A stretch of 43,452 nucleotides of DNA, from the NCBI RefSeq assembly GCF_000376245.1, contig NZ_AQXM01000045.1, positions 1 to 43,452 of the forward strand, given 5' to 3'. This document shows, one piece after another, positions 28,879 to 37,689 of this stretch. The notes under the pieces are model-generated. The model saw nothing but the letters and a program-made list of their open reading frames with translations, ran no database searches and was not told where the DNA came from. This DNA is from Acaricomes phytoseiuli DSM 14247 (GTDB lineage Bacteria > Actinomycetota > Actinomycetes > Actinomycetales > Micrococcaceae). Position numbers and translations under genes: made by a program. The stretch's first letter is position 1; the number at the start of each line of letters is the position of its first letter.

Positions 28879-31800
28879 ATGCCGGTTTGGTCTAGACTGC
28901 AACGTTCCGCGAAGGGTGAGCCCAACGCGGAACAGCCGGGTGATGCCCGTAAAGATTCTGAGCAGCCGGTTGCCGAGAAGAGCCGTGAGGCCGAGAACGG
29001 CGCTCAGAAAAAGCCGAGCAAACGGGCCACTAAATCCAGCCGCTCCGCTGCGGCCGAGGAAAAGAAGAGCGCTGAGGAAGCCCGCCGGGCCGCTACTGCA
29101 GAAGAGGCCGAACAGCTGCGGGCCTGGCTTGAAGGCTTCGGCGATTTCGCAGGGCATGACTCCCTGCTCGATTTCGACCCGGAGCAGTCCGGCAATATTG
29201 ACCTTACCCAGGCCCACCCTTCCGGCTTAGCGCAGCTGCTCGCCGGGCGAAAAACACGCCTGAGCACAATAATCCGCGAGTCAGCGCATTCCGTCCGGGC
29301 GATGAAAGCAGCGCGACTTCTACGCGCCAAGAGTATGGAGCTCAGCTCGGAGCGCGGCATCGATGCGGCGCACCTCAGCGCGGGGTTGGTGAGTTGGGGT
29401 ACCTCCGATCAGGGAGAGCACCGCCAGGTTTGCGCTCCTGTGATGCTCATCCCGCTCATGCTCAGTGCCCGCACGGGTCAGGACGATTACGAACTCCAGC
29501 TCAACGGCCAGGCCCGGGTCAACCCCGCTCTGGTGCGCTTATTACGCGAGAACTACGGCATCATCGTGGACCCGCAGGCGATCGCCAGGCTCGCGTACAG
29601 CACGGCGCGTTTCGATCCGGCACCGGTTCTGGAGCACCTGCGGGTGCTGACCACCACCATCCCCGCGGTCACTGTTGAACACCATCTGATCGCAGGCACT
29701 TTCGCCGATCTTAGCCGGAACCTGCATGATCCAGTGCTCGCTGCCGGCGAAGGCATGGTGCACCAGATCCGCGCAGCTGCGCAGGCGCACGAGAGCGGAG
29801 AAGCAGCGTCCCCGCCGGAGGCGCTCTCCAGCCGTTATTATCCCAGCCTCGACAGCCGGAGCCCGCAGGACGAATTCCTGGTCCTGGATGCGGATCCGGA
29901 TCAGCAGCTGGTGCTGGACGCTATTCAGGACGGCGAGTCCCTCGTGGTCGCCGCGCCGTCGGGCAGCGGCCAGACCCAGACCGTCCTCAATGCTATTTCC
30001 GCCCTGGTGTACCAAGGCAAGAGCGTTCTCGTCGTGAGCGAGCGCAGAGCCACGCTTCACGAACTCACCTCGCGGCTCGCCGGCCTGTCGCTGGAGAGCA
30101 TGCTGCTCCAGCTCAGCGCGCAGGCGGGGCCGCAGCAAGTGCGCTCGCAGATTATCCGCGGGATCAGCCGGAACGAGAAAGCCCAGGAGCCGCAGCTCGA
30201 CAGCCTGCACCGGACACTCATCGAACACCGGCACCAGCTCGTCGACCACGTGGCCTCATTGCACAACGTGCGCGAACGGTGGGGGTGCTCGCCGTATCAG
30301 GCCATGCAGTCCCTAGCGGAGCTGACCTCGATCAACCCAGCCCCCGCCACCACGGTTCGGCTCAAGCGCAGTGTTCTTGACGCTATCCGGGATCGTAGCG
30401 AGCTCAGCGCCAAGCTGCGCCGAGCCGCGGAGCTCGGGAGTTTTAGCGACTCCGCTACTCGAAGCCCCTGGTACGGTGCACGCCTGCTCACCAGGAAAGA
30501 GACCGAGGAGAAGCTCTCCCTGGCCCAGGACCTCGCGGAGCAGCTCCCAGTCCTTGCGCAGAAGATGCAGGATGTCGCTGAGTATTCGCATATTAAGCAG
30601 GGCAGGACCTTCAGCGAATGGGGGGAGCAGCTCGATCTGCTCGTGGCGGTCCGGGGAAGTCTGGACAAATTCATGCCGGATATCTTCGACCGCCCGGTCA
30701 ACGATCTCATCACCGCCACGGCCCCGTCGGGCTGGCGCCGCGAGCGCAATATCGAGATGCCTGCCATGCAGCGCTCGCGTCTGCGCAGGGTCGCCCGGGA
30801 GTACGTCCGCCCCGGGGTGCATATCGAAGACCTCCACGATTCGCTCCGGCTCATTCAGGAGCAGCGGGAGAGCTGGGCGGAGTACGCCACCAGTCAGCGC
30901 CACCCGGCAGTGCCCTCCGGCCTGGCCGAGCTGCGGCAGCGCTACCAGGCTTTGGCGGTCAAGCTTGAGCAGCTCTCGGCGGCCCTCGAGCAGACCTCCG
31001 ACGGTGGGGATCTGGACCAGAGCGATTTCGGCCAGTTGATCCGCCGCCTTGAACTGCTGGCCGCAGATCAGCAGACCCTGGAGCACTTGCCGGAGCGTAC
31101 GCTGCTGGAAGAGAGCATGCGCGAGCGGGGTCTCGGCGAGCTCCTGGAAGATCTGGCCGTGCGGCAGGTCTCCCCGGCCCAGACTCGTGCTGAGCTGGAG
31201 CTGGCCTGGTGGCAGTCCGCTCTGGAGGCCATGATCTCCGGGGATGAGTACCTGGCCATGTCGGATGGCGAGAGCCTGCGCAAACTGGAAGCCGAGTTCC
31301 GCCTGGCGGATCAGGCCCATGTGCTTTCCGGGGCCTCCCGGCTGCGCTGGAAGCTGGCGAAGAAGTGGCGCTCGGCGGTCTCCGGTCGATCCCGGAGCGC
31401 GGAGTTCCTGCGCAGCACCATTAAGGACGGCCGGGTCACCCTGGAGGCTCTCGAAGCGAATGCCGCCGAACTGCTGAAGCTCCTGGTTCCGGTGTGGACC
31501 ATGAGCCCGCTCATCGCTCCGGCTGTCCTGCCGGACTCGAAGCGTTTCGATGCGGTGATCCTTCTGGACGCCGAGTCGATGTCCTTGCCTTCTGCGCTTC
31601 CGGTGATCGCCAGGGCCAATCAGATCCTCGCTTTCGGCAATGAAACGCTTCCGGGGCCGCGGACTCTCTCCGTGAGCACCGAATCCCTTCGGAGTGCCGA
31701 GAACGAGACCACGGTGCGGCCACGAGGCGAAACTCCGGCGCCGGCACCGAGCATCATGAGCGTCCTCGGGCGGATCCTGCCGACCCAGCGGCTGGGGTAT

Positions 31801-33024
31801 CTCTACCGTTCGATCGATGAGGAGCTGAGCAGGCAGCTGAGCGAGATCTGCTCCGACGCCGGGCTCGCTTTCATTCCCGAGGGCCAGGCCGTAACCGGAA
31901 TAGATCGCCGCCTGCACGTCGAATACCTTCCCGATGGAACCGGACTGCCGGGCAGTGATGGCGAAGGCGTAGAGTCTGTAGTGGCTGAAGTCGACCGGGT
32001 GGTGAGCGAAGTGCTGGAGAGCGCCCGTTCGCATCCGCGTTCTTCGCTGGCTGTGGTCACTGCGAGTCCCAAGCATGCGGCCCGGGTTGCTGCCGCCGTC
32101 CGGATCAGCCTTGCCAATCATCCGGACCTTCGAGAGTTTTTCCAGGGCGAGACCGAGCCTTTCCGAGTGGTCAGCCTGGACCGAACCGCCGGTTTGGTCC
32201 GTGACCGGGTGATCTTCTCGCTCGGCTACGGCCGCACTCCGCATGGCCGTGCGCTGCATAATTTCGGCTCCTTGTCTCAACCGGGGGGCCGAGGCAAGTT
32301 CGTCCTGGCGATGACCCGGGCCAGGGAGCACTTGACAGTGCTGAGCTGCTTCAAGCCGGATGATCTGGATACCGGCAAATTGAGCTATGGTGCCCGGGAC
32401 TTCTACGACCTGCTCGAACGGGAGCTGAGCTCCGGGATCCGCGGGAAAACCCCGGTGAGCGCCGGCGGAGGCATTGAAGAGGATCCGCTGGTCGCCGACC
32501 TGGCGGATCGGCTGCGGGCCCGGGACACCAGGGTCTGGTACAACTACGAGGGTATGCTCGACATTGTGGTCGCGCCGGATCCTTTGCGGTATCTTGATGC
32601 GGCCCAGGAGGATGCTCCTGCTCCGGTTGCGGTGGAGTCGGACGGTTCCCAGCGGTACCGGGGCAAAAGCGTTCGTGAGCGCAGTCGGCTGCGGCCGCAA
32701 CAGCTCGAAGCGCACGGCTGGCGCCATATGTCCCTGTGGACCATCGAGGTCTTTACGGACCCTTCGGCCTGCGCCGACCGCATCGGTGGTTATCTGGGGG
32801 TGGATACTTTGTCTGCGGGGACGTTGCCGAGCCTGTATTCCACTGTTGAAAACGTTGAGCAGTCCGGCCAGGGGCCGGAAACTACCGGCGTTCCCGGGGA
32901 TGCCGAGCCTGTTATCCCGCGCCGTGCCGGCGAGGACGAACCACGTGGTTGGGGCGACCAGGAAGGCCGAGAAGACAGTCACGACGCGTGGGTCCGTGAG
33001 CAGCGGCCCCCGCATTGGGAGTGA
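28879..33024 (+). CDS. Large helicase-like protein with altered ATPase motifs and Vsr-like C-terminal domain
   Basis: A 1381-residue protein. Residues 1-80 are Lys/Glu/Ala-rich and disordered. Residues about 80-330 resemble the DUF4011-type N-terminal region of large SF1 helicases. The Walker A-like loop is APSGSGQTQT with Q365 in place of the lysine. The Walker B position reads LLDAES (897-900) instead of DEA/DEx. Motif III-like FGNETLPG follows. A motif V/VI-like block (SLGYGRTPHGRALHNFG ... AMTRAREHL) is at about 1112-1153. At about 1250-1300 a Vsr/restriction-endonuclease-like pattern appears (VESDGSQRY, RERSRLRPQQLEAHGWR). Helical coiled-coil-like segments fill 400-850. Orthologues next to guaA occur in related actinobacteria (recollection, unverified). 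It may bind nucleic acid without hydrolysing ATP. The ATG is six bases after TAGCCT. Confidence 0.8.
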   Translation: MPVWSRLQRSAKGEPNAEQPGDARKDSEQPVAEKSREAENGAQKKPSKRATKSSRSAAAEEKKSAEEARRAATAEEAEQLRAWLEGFGDFAGHDSLLDFDPEQSGNIDLTQAHPSGLAQLLAGRKTRLSTIIRESAHSVRAMKAARLLRAKSMELSSERGIDAAHLSAGLVSWGTSDQGEHRQVCAPVMLIPLMLSARTGQDDYELQLNGQARVNPALVRLLRENYGIIVDPQAIARLAYSTARFDPAPVLEHLRVLTTTIPAVTVEHHLIAGTFADLSRNLHDPVLAAGEGMVHQIRAAAQAHESGEAASPPEALSSRYYPSLDSRSPQDEFLVLDADPDQQLVLDAIQDGESLVVAAPSGSGQTQTVLNAISALVYQGKSVLVVSERRATLHELTSRLAGLSLESMLLQLSAQAGPQQVRSQIIRGISRNEKAQEPQLDSLHRTLIEHRHQLVDHVASLHNVRERWGCSPYQAMQSLAELTSINPAPATTVRLKRSVLDAIRDRSELSAKLRRAAELGSFSDSATRSPWYGARLLTRKETEEKLSLAQDLAEQLPVLAQKMQDVAEYSHIKQGRTFSEWGEQLDLLVAVRGSLDKFMPDIFDRPVNDLITATAPSGWRRERNIEMPAMQRSRLRRVAREYVRPGVHIEDLHDSLRLIQEQRESWAEYATSQRHPAVPSGLAELRQRYQALAVKLEQLSAALEQTSDGGDLDQSDFGQLIRRLELLAADQQTLEHLPERTLLEESMRERGLGELLEDLAVRQVSPAQTRAELELAWWQSALEAMISGDEYLAMSDGESLRKLEAEFRLADQAHVLSGASRLRWKLAKKWRSAVSGRSRSAEFLRSTIKDGRVTLEALEANAAELLKLLVPVWTMSPLIAPAVLPDSKRFDAVILLDAESMSLPSALPVIARANQILAFGNETLPGPRTLSVSTESLRSAENETTVRPRGETPAPAPSIMSVLGRILPTQRLGYLYRSIDEELSRQLSEICSDAGLAFIPEGQAVTGIDRRLHVEYLPDGTGLPGSDGEGVESVVAEVDRVVSEVLESARSHPRSSLAVVTASPKHAARVAAAVRISLANHPDLREFFQGETEPFRVVSLDRTAGLVRDRVIFSLGYGRTPHGRALHNFGSLSQPGGRGKFVLAMTRAREHLTVLSCFKPDDLDTGKLSYGARDFYDLLERELSSGIRGKTPVSAGGGIEEDPLVADLADRLRARDTRVWYNYEGMLDIVVAPDPLRYLDAAQEDAPAPVAVESDGSQRYRGKSVRERSRLRPQQLEAHGWRHMSLWTIEVFTDPSACADRIGGYLGVDTLSAGTLPSLYSTVENVEQSGQGPETTGVPGDAEPVIPRRAGEDEPRGWGDQEGREDSHDAWVREQRPPHWE

Positions 33025-33041
33025 GCTGAGCCCCCCGCGCT

Positions 33042-33791
33042 TCAAGGCGAGCTGACCAGGACCACGGAGACCCTGCCGGGAGTAGTGGCTAATCGTCGGG
33101 CCTGTGTAGCGTCCGCCGCCACCACGATCAGTCCCTCATCGCCCGAACCCGACCAGGGAGTATTCGCAGCCCCGCTCTGCTGCACCCAGAGCACCGGCAC
33201 GGCACTGGCAAGAGGGGGTAGAGCCGCTTCTTTTGTCGATCCTGGATGTTCCGGGCCATCATTCGGAGCGGATGCATCTGCTCCGCCCCCGGGGTCGATA
33301 AGCGTTGTTCCGCTCATTCCGGTCGATGTGATGAAAACATCCACCGGCTGGCCGGCGCTCAGGAGCCGTGCCGACCCCGGGTCGGCTAAGCGCAGCGGAA
33401 CGGCGGAGACCCCTGGCTCCATTCCGGCGAGCAAATGCTGACCAGCCAGGAGGTTCTGCCGGATTTCCTGCCCCCGGTTCACGGGAACAGCCAAGGTCGC
33501 GCCGATGAAGTCTTCTTTGACCGCTTCCGCAGCTGGCGGGCTGATGTCCGGCAGCAGCGGCACTTCCAGGACGTGCAGATCCTCTGCAGAAAGCACGGTG
33601 CCCAGAGGCAGATCGACGCCGGCTGCCACTATGCGAGTGGTGGCGGTAGACGCTGGTGTCAACCGTTCTTCGATGAGGACCACTGCGAGGCAGAGCAGCA
33701 GGGCGATGGCAGTGCGGCGCCAGCGGCGCAGCAGCCGATAGCCTCGGGAAGACCAGGAGGGGCTGCGAGAAGGGTCTAAGCGGCTGAGCAT
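33042..33791 (-). CDS. SAF-domain protein, CpaB/RcpC-like
   Basis: A 249-residue protein with one membrane helix at about 27-43 after a basic N-terminus. A SAF domain occupies about 55-115 (GVDLPLGTVLSAEDLHVLEVP, GATLAVPVNRGQEI). The remainder resembles the RcpC/CpaB fold used in Flp/Tad pilus assembly, where it forms a periplasmic ring component. No other tad genes are nearby, so the role may be separate. The ATG at 33791 is six bases after TAAGCT (33798-33803, minus strand). It is convergent with the helicase-like gene, 17 bases apart. Confidence 0.78.
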   Translation of the reverse strand: MLSRLDPSRSPSWSSRGYRLLRRWRRTAIALLLCLAVVLIEERLTPASTATTRIVAAGVDLPLGTVLSAEDLHVLEVPLLPDISPPAAEAVKEDFIGATLAVPVNRGQEIRQNLLAGQHLLAGMEPGVSAVPLRLADPGSARLLSAGQPVDVFITSTGMSGTTLIDPGGGADASAPNDGPEHPGSTKEAALPPLASAVPVLWVQQSGAANTPWSGSGDEGLIVVAADATQARRLATTPGRVSVVLVSSP

Positions 33792-33797
33792 AGGCCG

Positions 33798-33803
33798 AGC
33801 TTA
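33798..33803 (-). promoter_or_regulatory. Leaderless -10 element for the SAF gene (TAAGCT, N6, ATG)
   Basis: TAAGCT on the minus strand ends six bases before the ATG at 33791. Confidence 0.55.
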
Positions 33804-33897
33804 GATACTCTGCCCGGAACCCTTTAGGTTGTTGTCCGGAATGTGGAGAGATCCTGCCAACGACCAGGCTGTGCGGGAACGCTCTGTGCAAGAATAA

Positions 33898-34236
33898 TCA
33901 GGGCTTCGGAGCGGAGGAAGTCGACGAGGAAGAGCTAGAAGACGTGCTCTGCGATGACCCGCTGCCCCCTGAAGAAGAAGCTGCTGATGAATCGGATGAG
34001 CCGGTGCTCTTGGAGCTCGATTCGCTACGAATCGCAGATTTTTCGCCGGAACTCTTCGACGCGCGGGAGTCGGTGCTGTAGAAGCCGGAACCCTTGAAGC
34101 TCACACCCACGCTGTTGAACTTCTTGCGCAGTGTACCGCCGCATTCCGGGCACACCGTCAGCGCATCGTCAGTGAAGGCCTGATGAATATCGAAGTCGTG
34201 GCCGCAATCTTTGCAGGCGTAGGCGTACATGGGCAT
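33898..34236 (-). CDS. FmdB family zinc-ribbon protein with Ser-rich tail
   Basis: A 112-residue protein. Residues 1-45 form the FmdB putative zinc ribbon, with cysteine pairs C8/C11 (CKDC) and C29/C32 (CPEC), starting PMYAYACKDCGHDF. Residues about 60-108 are a low-complexity serine tail with scattered Lys/Glu, ending APKP. The start is ATG at 34236 because AAGGAG lies nine bases upstream; a longer in-frame extension overlaps the cyclo-ligase gene and is not conserved in character. The family is regulatory or nucleic-acid-binding by annotation only. It follows the cyclo-ligase gene on the same strand after 97 bases. Confidence 0.88.
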   Translation of the reverse strand: MPMYAYACKDCGHDFDIHQAFTDDALTVCPECGGTLRKKFNSVGVSFKGSGFYSTDSRASKSSGEKSAIRSESSSKSTGSSDSSAASSSGGSGSSQSTSSSSSSSTSSAPKP

Positions 34237-34333
34237 AGCGAATCTCCTTGGAGCTGTGACAACCGGGCAGCGCCTCGGTGCATTCATCAGTGCATGCACT
34301 GGAGTCGGCACCCGCTGAACCCAAGTGCTGATT

Positions 34334-34960
34334 CTAGTCGATATCGCCCGGGGTGCCTGCTGAACCCAGAGAAGCCGTGAAGCCGGGGCAGAGCATATGC
34401 TCCACGGCTTGGTCGCGGCTATCGGTGGGAATCGCGCCGGCAGGGAGGACTTCCTCATCGAAGACCACGGCGCAGCGCAAGGGCCCCCGGGACAGTTCGG
34501 CGAGGAACCGGTCATAGTAGCCGCCGCCCTGCCCGAGCCGGGAACCATCCCGGGACACCGCAAGAGCGGGAATGAAGATCACCGCCGCATCGGCCATCAT
34601 CCGGCTGCTATGGCGCTCACCCGACGGTTCCATCAGGCCCGGCAACGGCCCGGGGAGCAGCTCAGCCCCGGGTTCCCATAAGACCCAGTTCATAACCCTG
34701 CCGGGCTGGCAGACCGGAACGAATACCGAATGATCGGAGGCGAGTTCGCTGAGCAGCGGCAGTACCGGCGGCTCGCTGCCGAAGGGCAGGTAAGCGGCGA
34801 TGATGCTCCCGGGCGACAGCTGCTCGTGGACAGGCGCGCCAGTGCTCCTCAGGTCCGCTGCGCTCTGCCGCAGGGCTTCGGTGCTCAACCCGGCTCTCCG
34901 CTTCCGGATCGTCTGCCGGAGCGAGGATTTTGCGGCTGCTATCTCTGCTGTTCCGGCCAT
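34334..34960 (-). CDS. 5-formyltetrahydrofolate cyclo-ligase
   Basis: A 208-residue enzyme (YgfA/MTHFS family) that converts 5-formyl-THF to 5,10-methenyl-THF with ATP. Motifs: the basic N-terminal helix SLRQTIRKRRAGLS, AAYLPFGSEP, and the diagnostic substrate/ATP motif GSRLGQGGGYYDRFL, followed by VVFDEEVLPAGAIPTDSRDQAV. The start is ATG at 34960 with GAGGAG upstream; an open extension to 35191 overlaps galU on the other strand and is spurious. It is divergent from galU with a 37-base gap. Confidence 0.93.
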   Translation of the reverse strand: MAGTAEIAAAKSSLRQTIRKRRAGLSTEALRQSAADLRSTGAPVHEQLSPGSIIAAYLPFGSEPPVLPLLSELASDHSVFVPVCQPGRVMNWVLWEPGAELLPGPLPGLMEPSGERHSSRMMADAAVIFIPALAVSRDGSRLGQGGGYYDRFLAELSRGPLRCAVVFDEEVLPAGAIPTDSRDQAVEHMLCPGFTASLGSAGTPGDID

Positions 34961-34985
34961 TGCTAACTCCTCAAGCTTTTTCCAG

Positions 34986-34991
34986 TAGCCT
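34986..34991 (+). promoter_or_regulatory. Leaderless -10 element for galU (TAGCCT, N6, ATG)
   Basis: TAGCCT, six bases, ATG at 34998, no ribosome binding site. Confidence 0.65.
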
Positions 34992-34997
34992 AGGACA

Positions 34998-35897
34998 ATG
35001 AGCAATGCGCAGACTAAGCCCATCAGGAAAGCCGTGATCCCGGCAGCCGGACTGGGGACTCGCTTTCTTCCCGCCACGAAGGCCATGCCCAAGGAAATGC
35101 TGCCCGTCGTCGACCGGCCGGCTATCCAGTACGTGGTGCAGGAGGCCGTGAATGCCGGCCTCGAAGATGTTCTGATGATCACGGGCCGCAATAAGCGTGC
35201 ACTGGAGGATCACTTCGACCGGGTCCCCAACATCGAGCGTCTCCTCGAAGACAAGGGAGACACCGCCAAACTGGACGCCGTCCAGCACGCTACATACCTC
35301 GGCGACATCCACTATGTGCGCCAGGGTGACCCCAAGGGCCTCGGCCATGCGGTCCTCCGGGCCAAGACGCACGTCGGCGATGAGCCCTTCGCCGTTCTGC
35401 TGGGTGACGATCTGATCGATGAGCGGGACGAACTGCTCAGCACGATGCTCCAAGTCCAGCAGCAGACCGGTGGTTCGGTCATCGCCCTGATCGAGGTGGA
35501 GCCAGAGCAGATCAGTGCCTATGGAGCGGTGGAGACGGCAGCCATCGATGGCCAGGACTACGTTCAGGTCAGCCGCCTGGTGGAGAAGCCACCGGTGGAC
35601 GAGGCGCCATCGAACCTCGCGGTAATCGGCCGGTACGTGCTGCACCCCCGGGTCTTCGAAGTGCTGGAGCAGACCCCGCCGGGCCGTGGCAACGAGATCC
35701 AGCTGACCGATGCCCTGCAGACTCTGGCGACAGCCGATGGCGAAGGCTCAGGTGTGTATGGTGTGGTCTTCTCCGGGCGTCGTTACGATACCGGGGATAA
35801 GCTCAGCTACCTCAAGGCAGTGGTCACGCTCGGCTGCGACAGTGACGAATTCGGCAGTGAGCTGCGTGGCTGGCTGACGGAATTCGTCGCAGAATAG
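34998..35897 (+). CDS. galU: UTP--glucose-1-phosphate uridylyltransferase
   Basis: A 299-residue nucleotidyltransferase that makes UDP-glucose from UTP and glucose-1-phosphate for envelope glycans. The N-terminal signature AVIPAAGLGTRFLPATKAMP (12-31) is followed by KEMLPVVDRPAIQYVV. Further motifs are LGDDLI, SRLVEKP and GRYVLHPRVFEVL, then GNEIQLTDAL and GRRYDTGDKLSYLKA. Length and motif order are typical. A GNAT gene follows after eight bases on the same strand. Confidence 0.96.
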   Translation: MSNAQTKPIRKAVIPAAGLGTRFLPATKAMPKEMLPVVDRPAIQYVVQEAVNAGLEDVLMITGRNKRALEDHFDRVPNIERLLEDKGDTAKLDAVQHATYLGDIHYVRQGDPKGLGHAVLRAKTHVGDEPFAVLLGDDLIDERDELLSTMLQVQQQTGGSVIALIEVEPEQISAYGAVETAAIDGQDYVQVSRLVEKPPVDEAPSNLAVIGRYVLHPRVFEVLEQTPPGRGNEIQLTDALQTLATADGEGSGVYGVVFSGRRYDTGDKLSYLKAVVTLGCDSDEFGSELRGWLTEFVAE

Positions 35898-35905
35898 CCT
35901 TTGCG

Positions 35906-36535
35906 GTGAAGCCAGTGGCACGGGAGTGGCCAGTCACTCTCGAAGCCGGAACAGTGATGATCCGACCGCTTCGGCGCAACGATAAGAAGTCCTGGACGGA
36001 AGTCCAGCAGCGCAACCGGGATTGGCTGAGCCCTTGGGACGCCAGTAGCCCGGTTGCTGCGGTGCAGTTGCCGAATTTCGGGCAGATGATCCGCATCCTG
36101 CAGCAGCGTGCGCGGGCGGGGGCGGTCATGCCCTTTGCCATCATGCACCAGGGAGCGCCGGGGAGCCGGAGTCTCGCCGGGCAGCTGACCGTGGATTCGA
36201 TCATCTGGGGTTCAGCCCGAACCGCAACCGCCGGCTACTGGGTGGATCAGGACCTGGCGGGTCGGAACATCGTGCCCACCGCGCTTGCGCTGGCTACCGA
36301 CCACTGTCTCACCGGGATGGGCCTGCATCGGATGGAAGTCAATATCCGTCCGGAGAATGCGCCGAGTCTCCGGGTCGTGGAGAAGCTCGGCTTCCGCTAT
36401 GAAGGGCTGCGGGAACGCTATCTGCATATCGACGGAGCCTGGTCGGATCACAGCTCTTTTGCCCTGACCTCTGACGAGCTGCCTCCGGGCGGCCTGATCG
36501 GCAGGCTCAGGGAGCAAGGGATGCTCGCTTCCTGA
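35906..36535 (+). CDS. GNAT N-acetyltransferase, RimJ/RimL type
   Basis: A 209-residue acetyltransferase with the RimJ/RimL pattern: IRPLRRNDKKSWTEVQQRNRDWL near the N-terminus, GYWVDQDLAGRNIVPTALAL for acetyl-CoA binding, and the MEVNIRPENAPSLRVVEKLGF then EGLRERYLHIDGAWSDHSSFAL end. The RimJ class acetylates ribosomal protein or other N-termini; the actual substrate is unknown. The start is GTG at 35906, nine bases after the galU stop. A TAGCCT hexamer (35895-35900) lies five bases upstream, one short of the local norm, so it may be co-transcribed with galU or start separately. Confidence 0.88.
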   Translation: MKPVAREWPVTLEAGTVMIRPLRRNDKKSWTEVQQRNRDWLSPWDASSPVAAVQLPNFGQMIRILQQRARAGAVMPFAIMHQGAPGSRSLAGQLTVDSIIWGSARTATAGYWVDQDLAGRNIVPTALALATDHCLTGMGLHRMEVNIRPENAPSLRVVEKLGFRYEGLRERYLHIDGAWSDHSSFALTSDELPPGGLIGRLREQGMLAS

Positions 36536-36616
36536 TGCTGGGCGGGATCGACGGGTAAAAGCGCCCTGAACTGCGACACACCGGGGCCAATCCGGCCCCT
36601 GCGCGGTTGCCGATTT

Positions 36617-36622
36617 TAAGGT
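36617..36622 (+). promoter_or_regulatory. Leaderless -10 element (TAAGGT, N6, GTG)
   Basis: TAAGGT, six bases, GTG at 36629 of the small membrane-protein gene. Confidence 0.6.
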
Positions 36623-36628
36623 TGAGAC

Positions 36629-37423
36629 GTGGAACCCTCAAACAGCGCATCAGCACAGGCCGCTCAGGATCATCCCCAGGATGTTTCTGTGCCTCCTGTC
36701 GCACCGGCTGAGTCAGCTACCCGAGGAGAGTTCCGGGTGCGTTACGACCGCCTGGCCCTAGCGCTTGCAGGGCTGGCGGCCAGTGTCACCTTCGTGGTGT
36801 CTCTGATTTTTTTGGTCTTCGGAACCGGTGTTCTGTGGCTTCCCATCAGTGCTGTGCTGATCGGCGCCGCCAGTGTTGCGAGTCTGCGGATGCTGGCTCT
36901 GCGGGATGCTCAGCAGCGGCGGGCTCAGGCAGGGGAGCCGTGGATTCGGGTTGCGGTGCCGGTGGAAGCCCCGGTGGCGGCTCCGGAAGGGGCGGCTGCT
37001 CCTGTTTCGGGGAAGAGCGCTGAGGTTTTCGATAGCCAGGACGGGCAGCGGAATCAAGAAGCTGCCAAGCCTTTTACCGCGGAGGAGCTGCGTCAGGCCG
37101 CCCTTGATGTGGCGCGGGAAGCCGAGCAGAAAGCCGCGGAAGCGGGCGACGCTGAAGCGCGGACTTCCGGGGATGCCTGGGAGCCGGCAGAAGTGCCCAA
37201 GCCGAGCTATGTGGATGCGGCCAAAGCCGAGCGCCCCATGCCGGAGCCGCTGGCTCTGCCGGAGCAGCCCAAGCCCACGGTAAAGACCAGCATCAAAGCC
37301 GACCAGGCCTCGGTGAGCAGGCCGATCATGACGAACCCGATGCTGCGCAAGCCCGTGAAACCCGGAACGAAGCGTGCCGCGCAGAACAACCTCGACGACG
37401 TCCTGCAGCGCCGCCGTGCCTGA
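36629..37423 (+). CDS. Two-helix membrane protein with Ala/Glu-rich tail
   Basis: A 264-residue protein I cannot name. Residues 1-38 are hydrophilic; two membrane helices lie at about 42-63 and 66-88; the rest (90-264) is a cytosolic Ala/Glu/Pro-rich low-complexity tail with a conserved-looking end NNLDDVLQRRRA. The stretch ELRQAALDVAREAEQKAAEAGD (about 151-172) could form a coiled coil. Proteins of this plan next to galU occur in related actinobacteria (recollection, unverified). The GTG is six bases after TAAGGT. It is the last core gene before the tRNA. Confidence 0.75.
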   Translation: MEPSNSASAQAAQDHPQDVSVPPVAPAESATRGEFRVRYDRLALALAGLAASVTFVVSLIFLVFGTGVLWLPISAVLIGAASVASLRMLALRDAQQRRAQAGEPWIRVAVPVEAPVAAPEGAAAPVSGKSAEVFDSQDGQRNQEAAKPFTAEELRQAALDVAREAEQKAAEAGDAEARTSGDAWEPAEVPKPSYVDAAKAERPMPEPLALPEQPKPTVKTSIKADQASVSRPIMTNPMLRKPVKPGTKRAAQNNLDDVLQRRRA

Positions 37424-37451
37424 TCAGCCACTCTCTTTCCATCTTGAAGTT

Positions 37452-37480
37452 TTGCACCCCTGAAGGCTTGGCGGTAGGCT
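37452..37480 (+). promoter_or_regulatory. Promoter of tRNA-Ala
   Basis: TTGCAC at 37452-37457 and TAGGCT at 37475-37480 with a 17-base spacer, 38 bases before the mature tRNA 5' end. Confidence 0.7.
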
Positions 37481-37518
37481 GAGGAAGCTTGATATTCCTT
37501 GGAAGTCGAGCTGGATCA

Positions 37519-37594
37519 GGGGCATTGGCGCAGTTGGTAGCGCGCTTCGTTCGCATCGAAGAGGTCAGGAGTTCGAATCTCCTATGCTCCACCA
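37519..37594 (+). tRNA. tRNA-Ala (anticodon CGC)
   Basis: A 76-base cloverleaf with encoded CCA. The acceptor stem GGGGCAT pairs with ATGCTCC (one G-T). The anticodon stem CTTCG/CGAAG closes the loop TTCGCAT, anticodon CGC, reading GCG. The T-arm has GTTCGAATC. Accessory DNA begins right after it. Confidence 0.97.
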
Positions 37595-37689
37595 TCGAAT
37601 AAGTATTTGTCGTCTGATTCTTCCTGCCGTGATAAATTTCCACCGGAACGGTTATTAAGATCATGCGTCTGCGGCAATCCTCGCAGAGC

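Noticed and set aside
30313-33045. Very long open frame antisense to the helicase-like gene
   Set aside because: It mirrors the codon pattern of the plus-strand gene, a common artefact in high-GC DNA. It has no recognisable domain, and the sense protein does.
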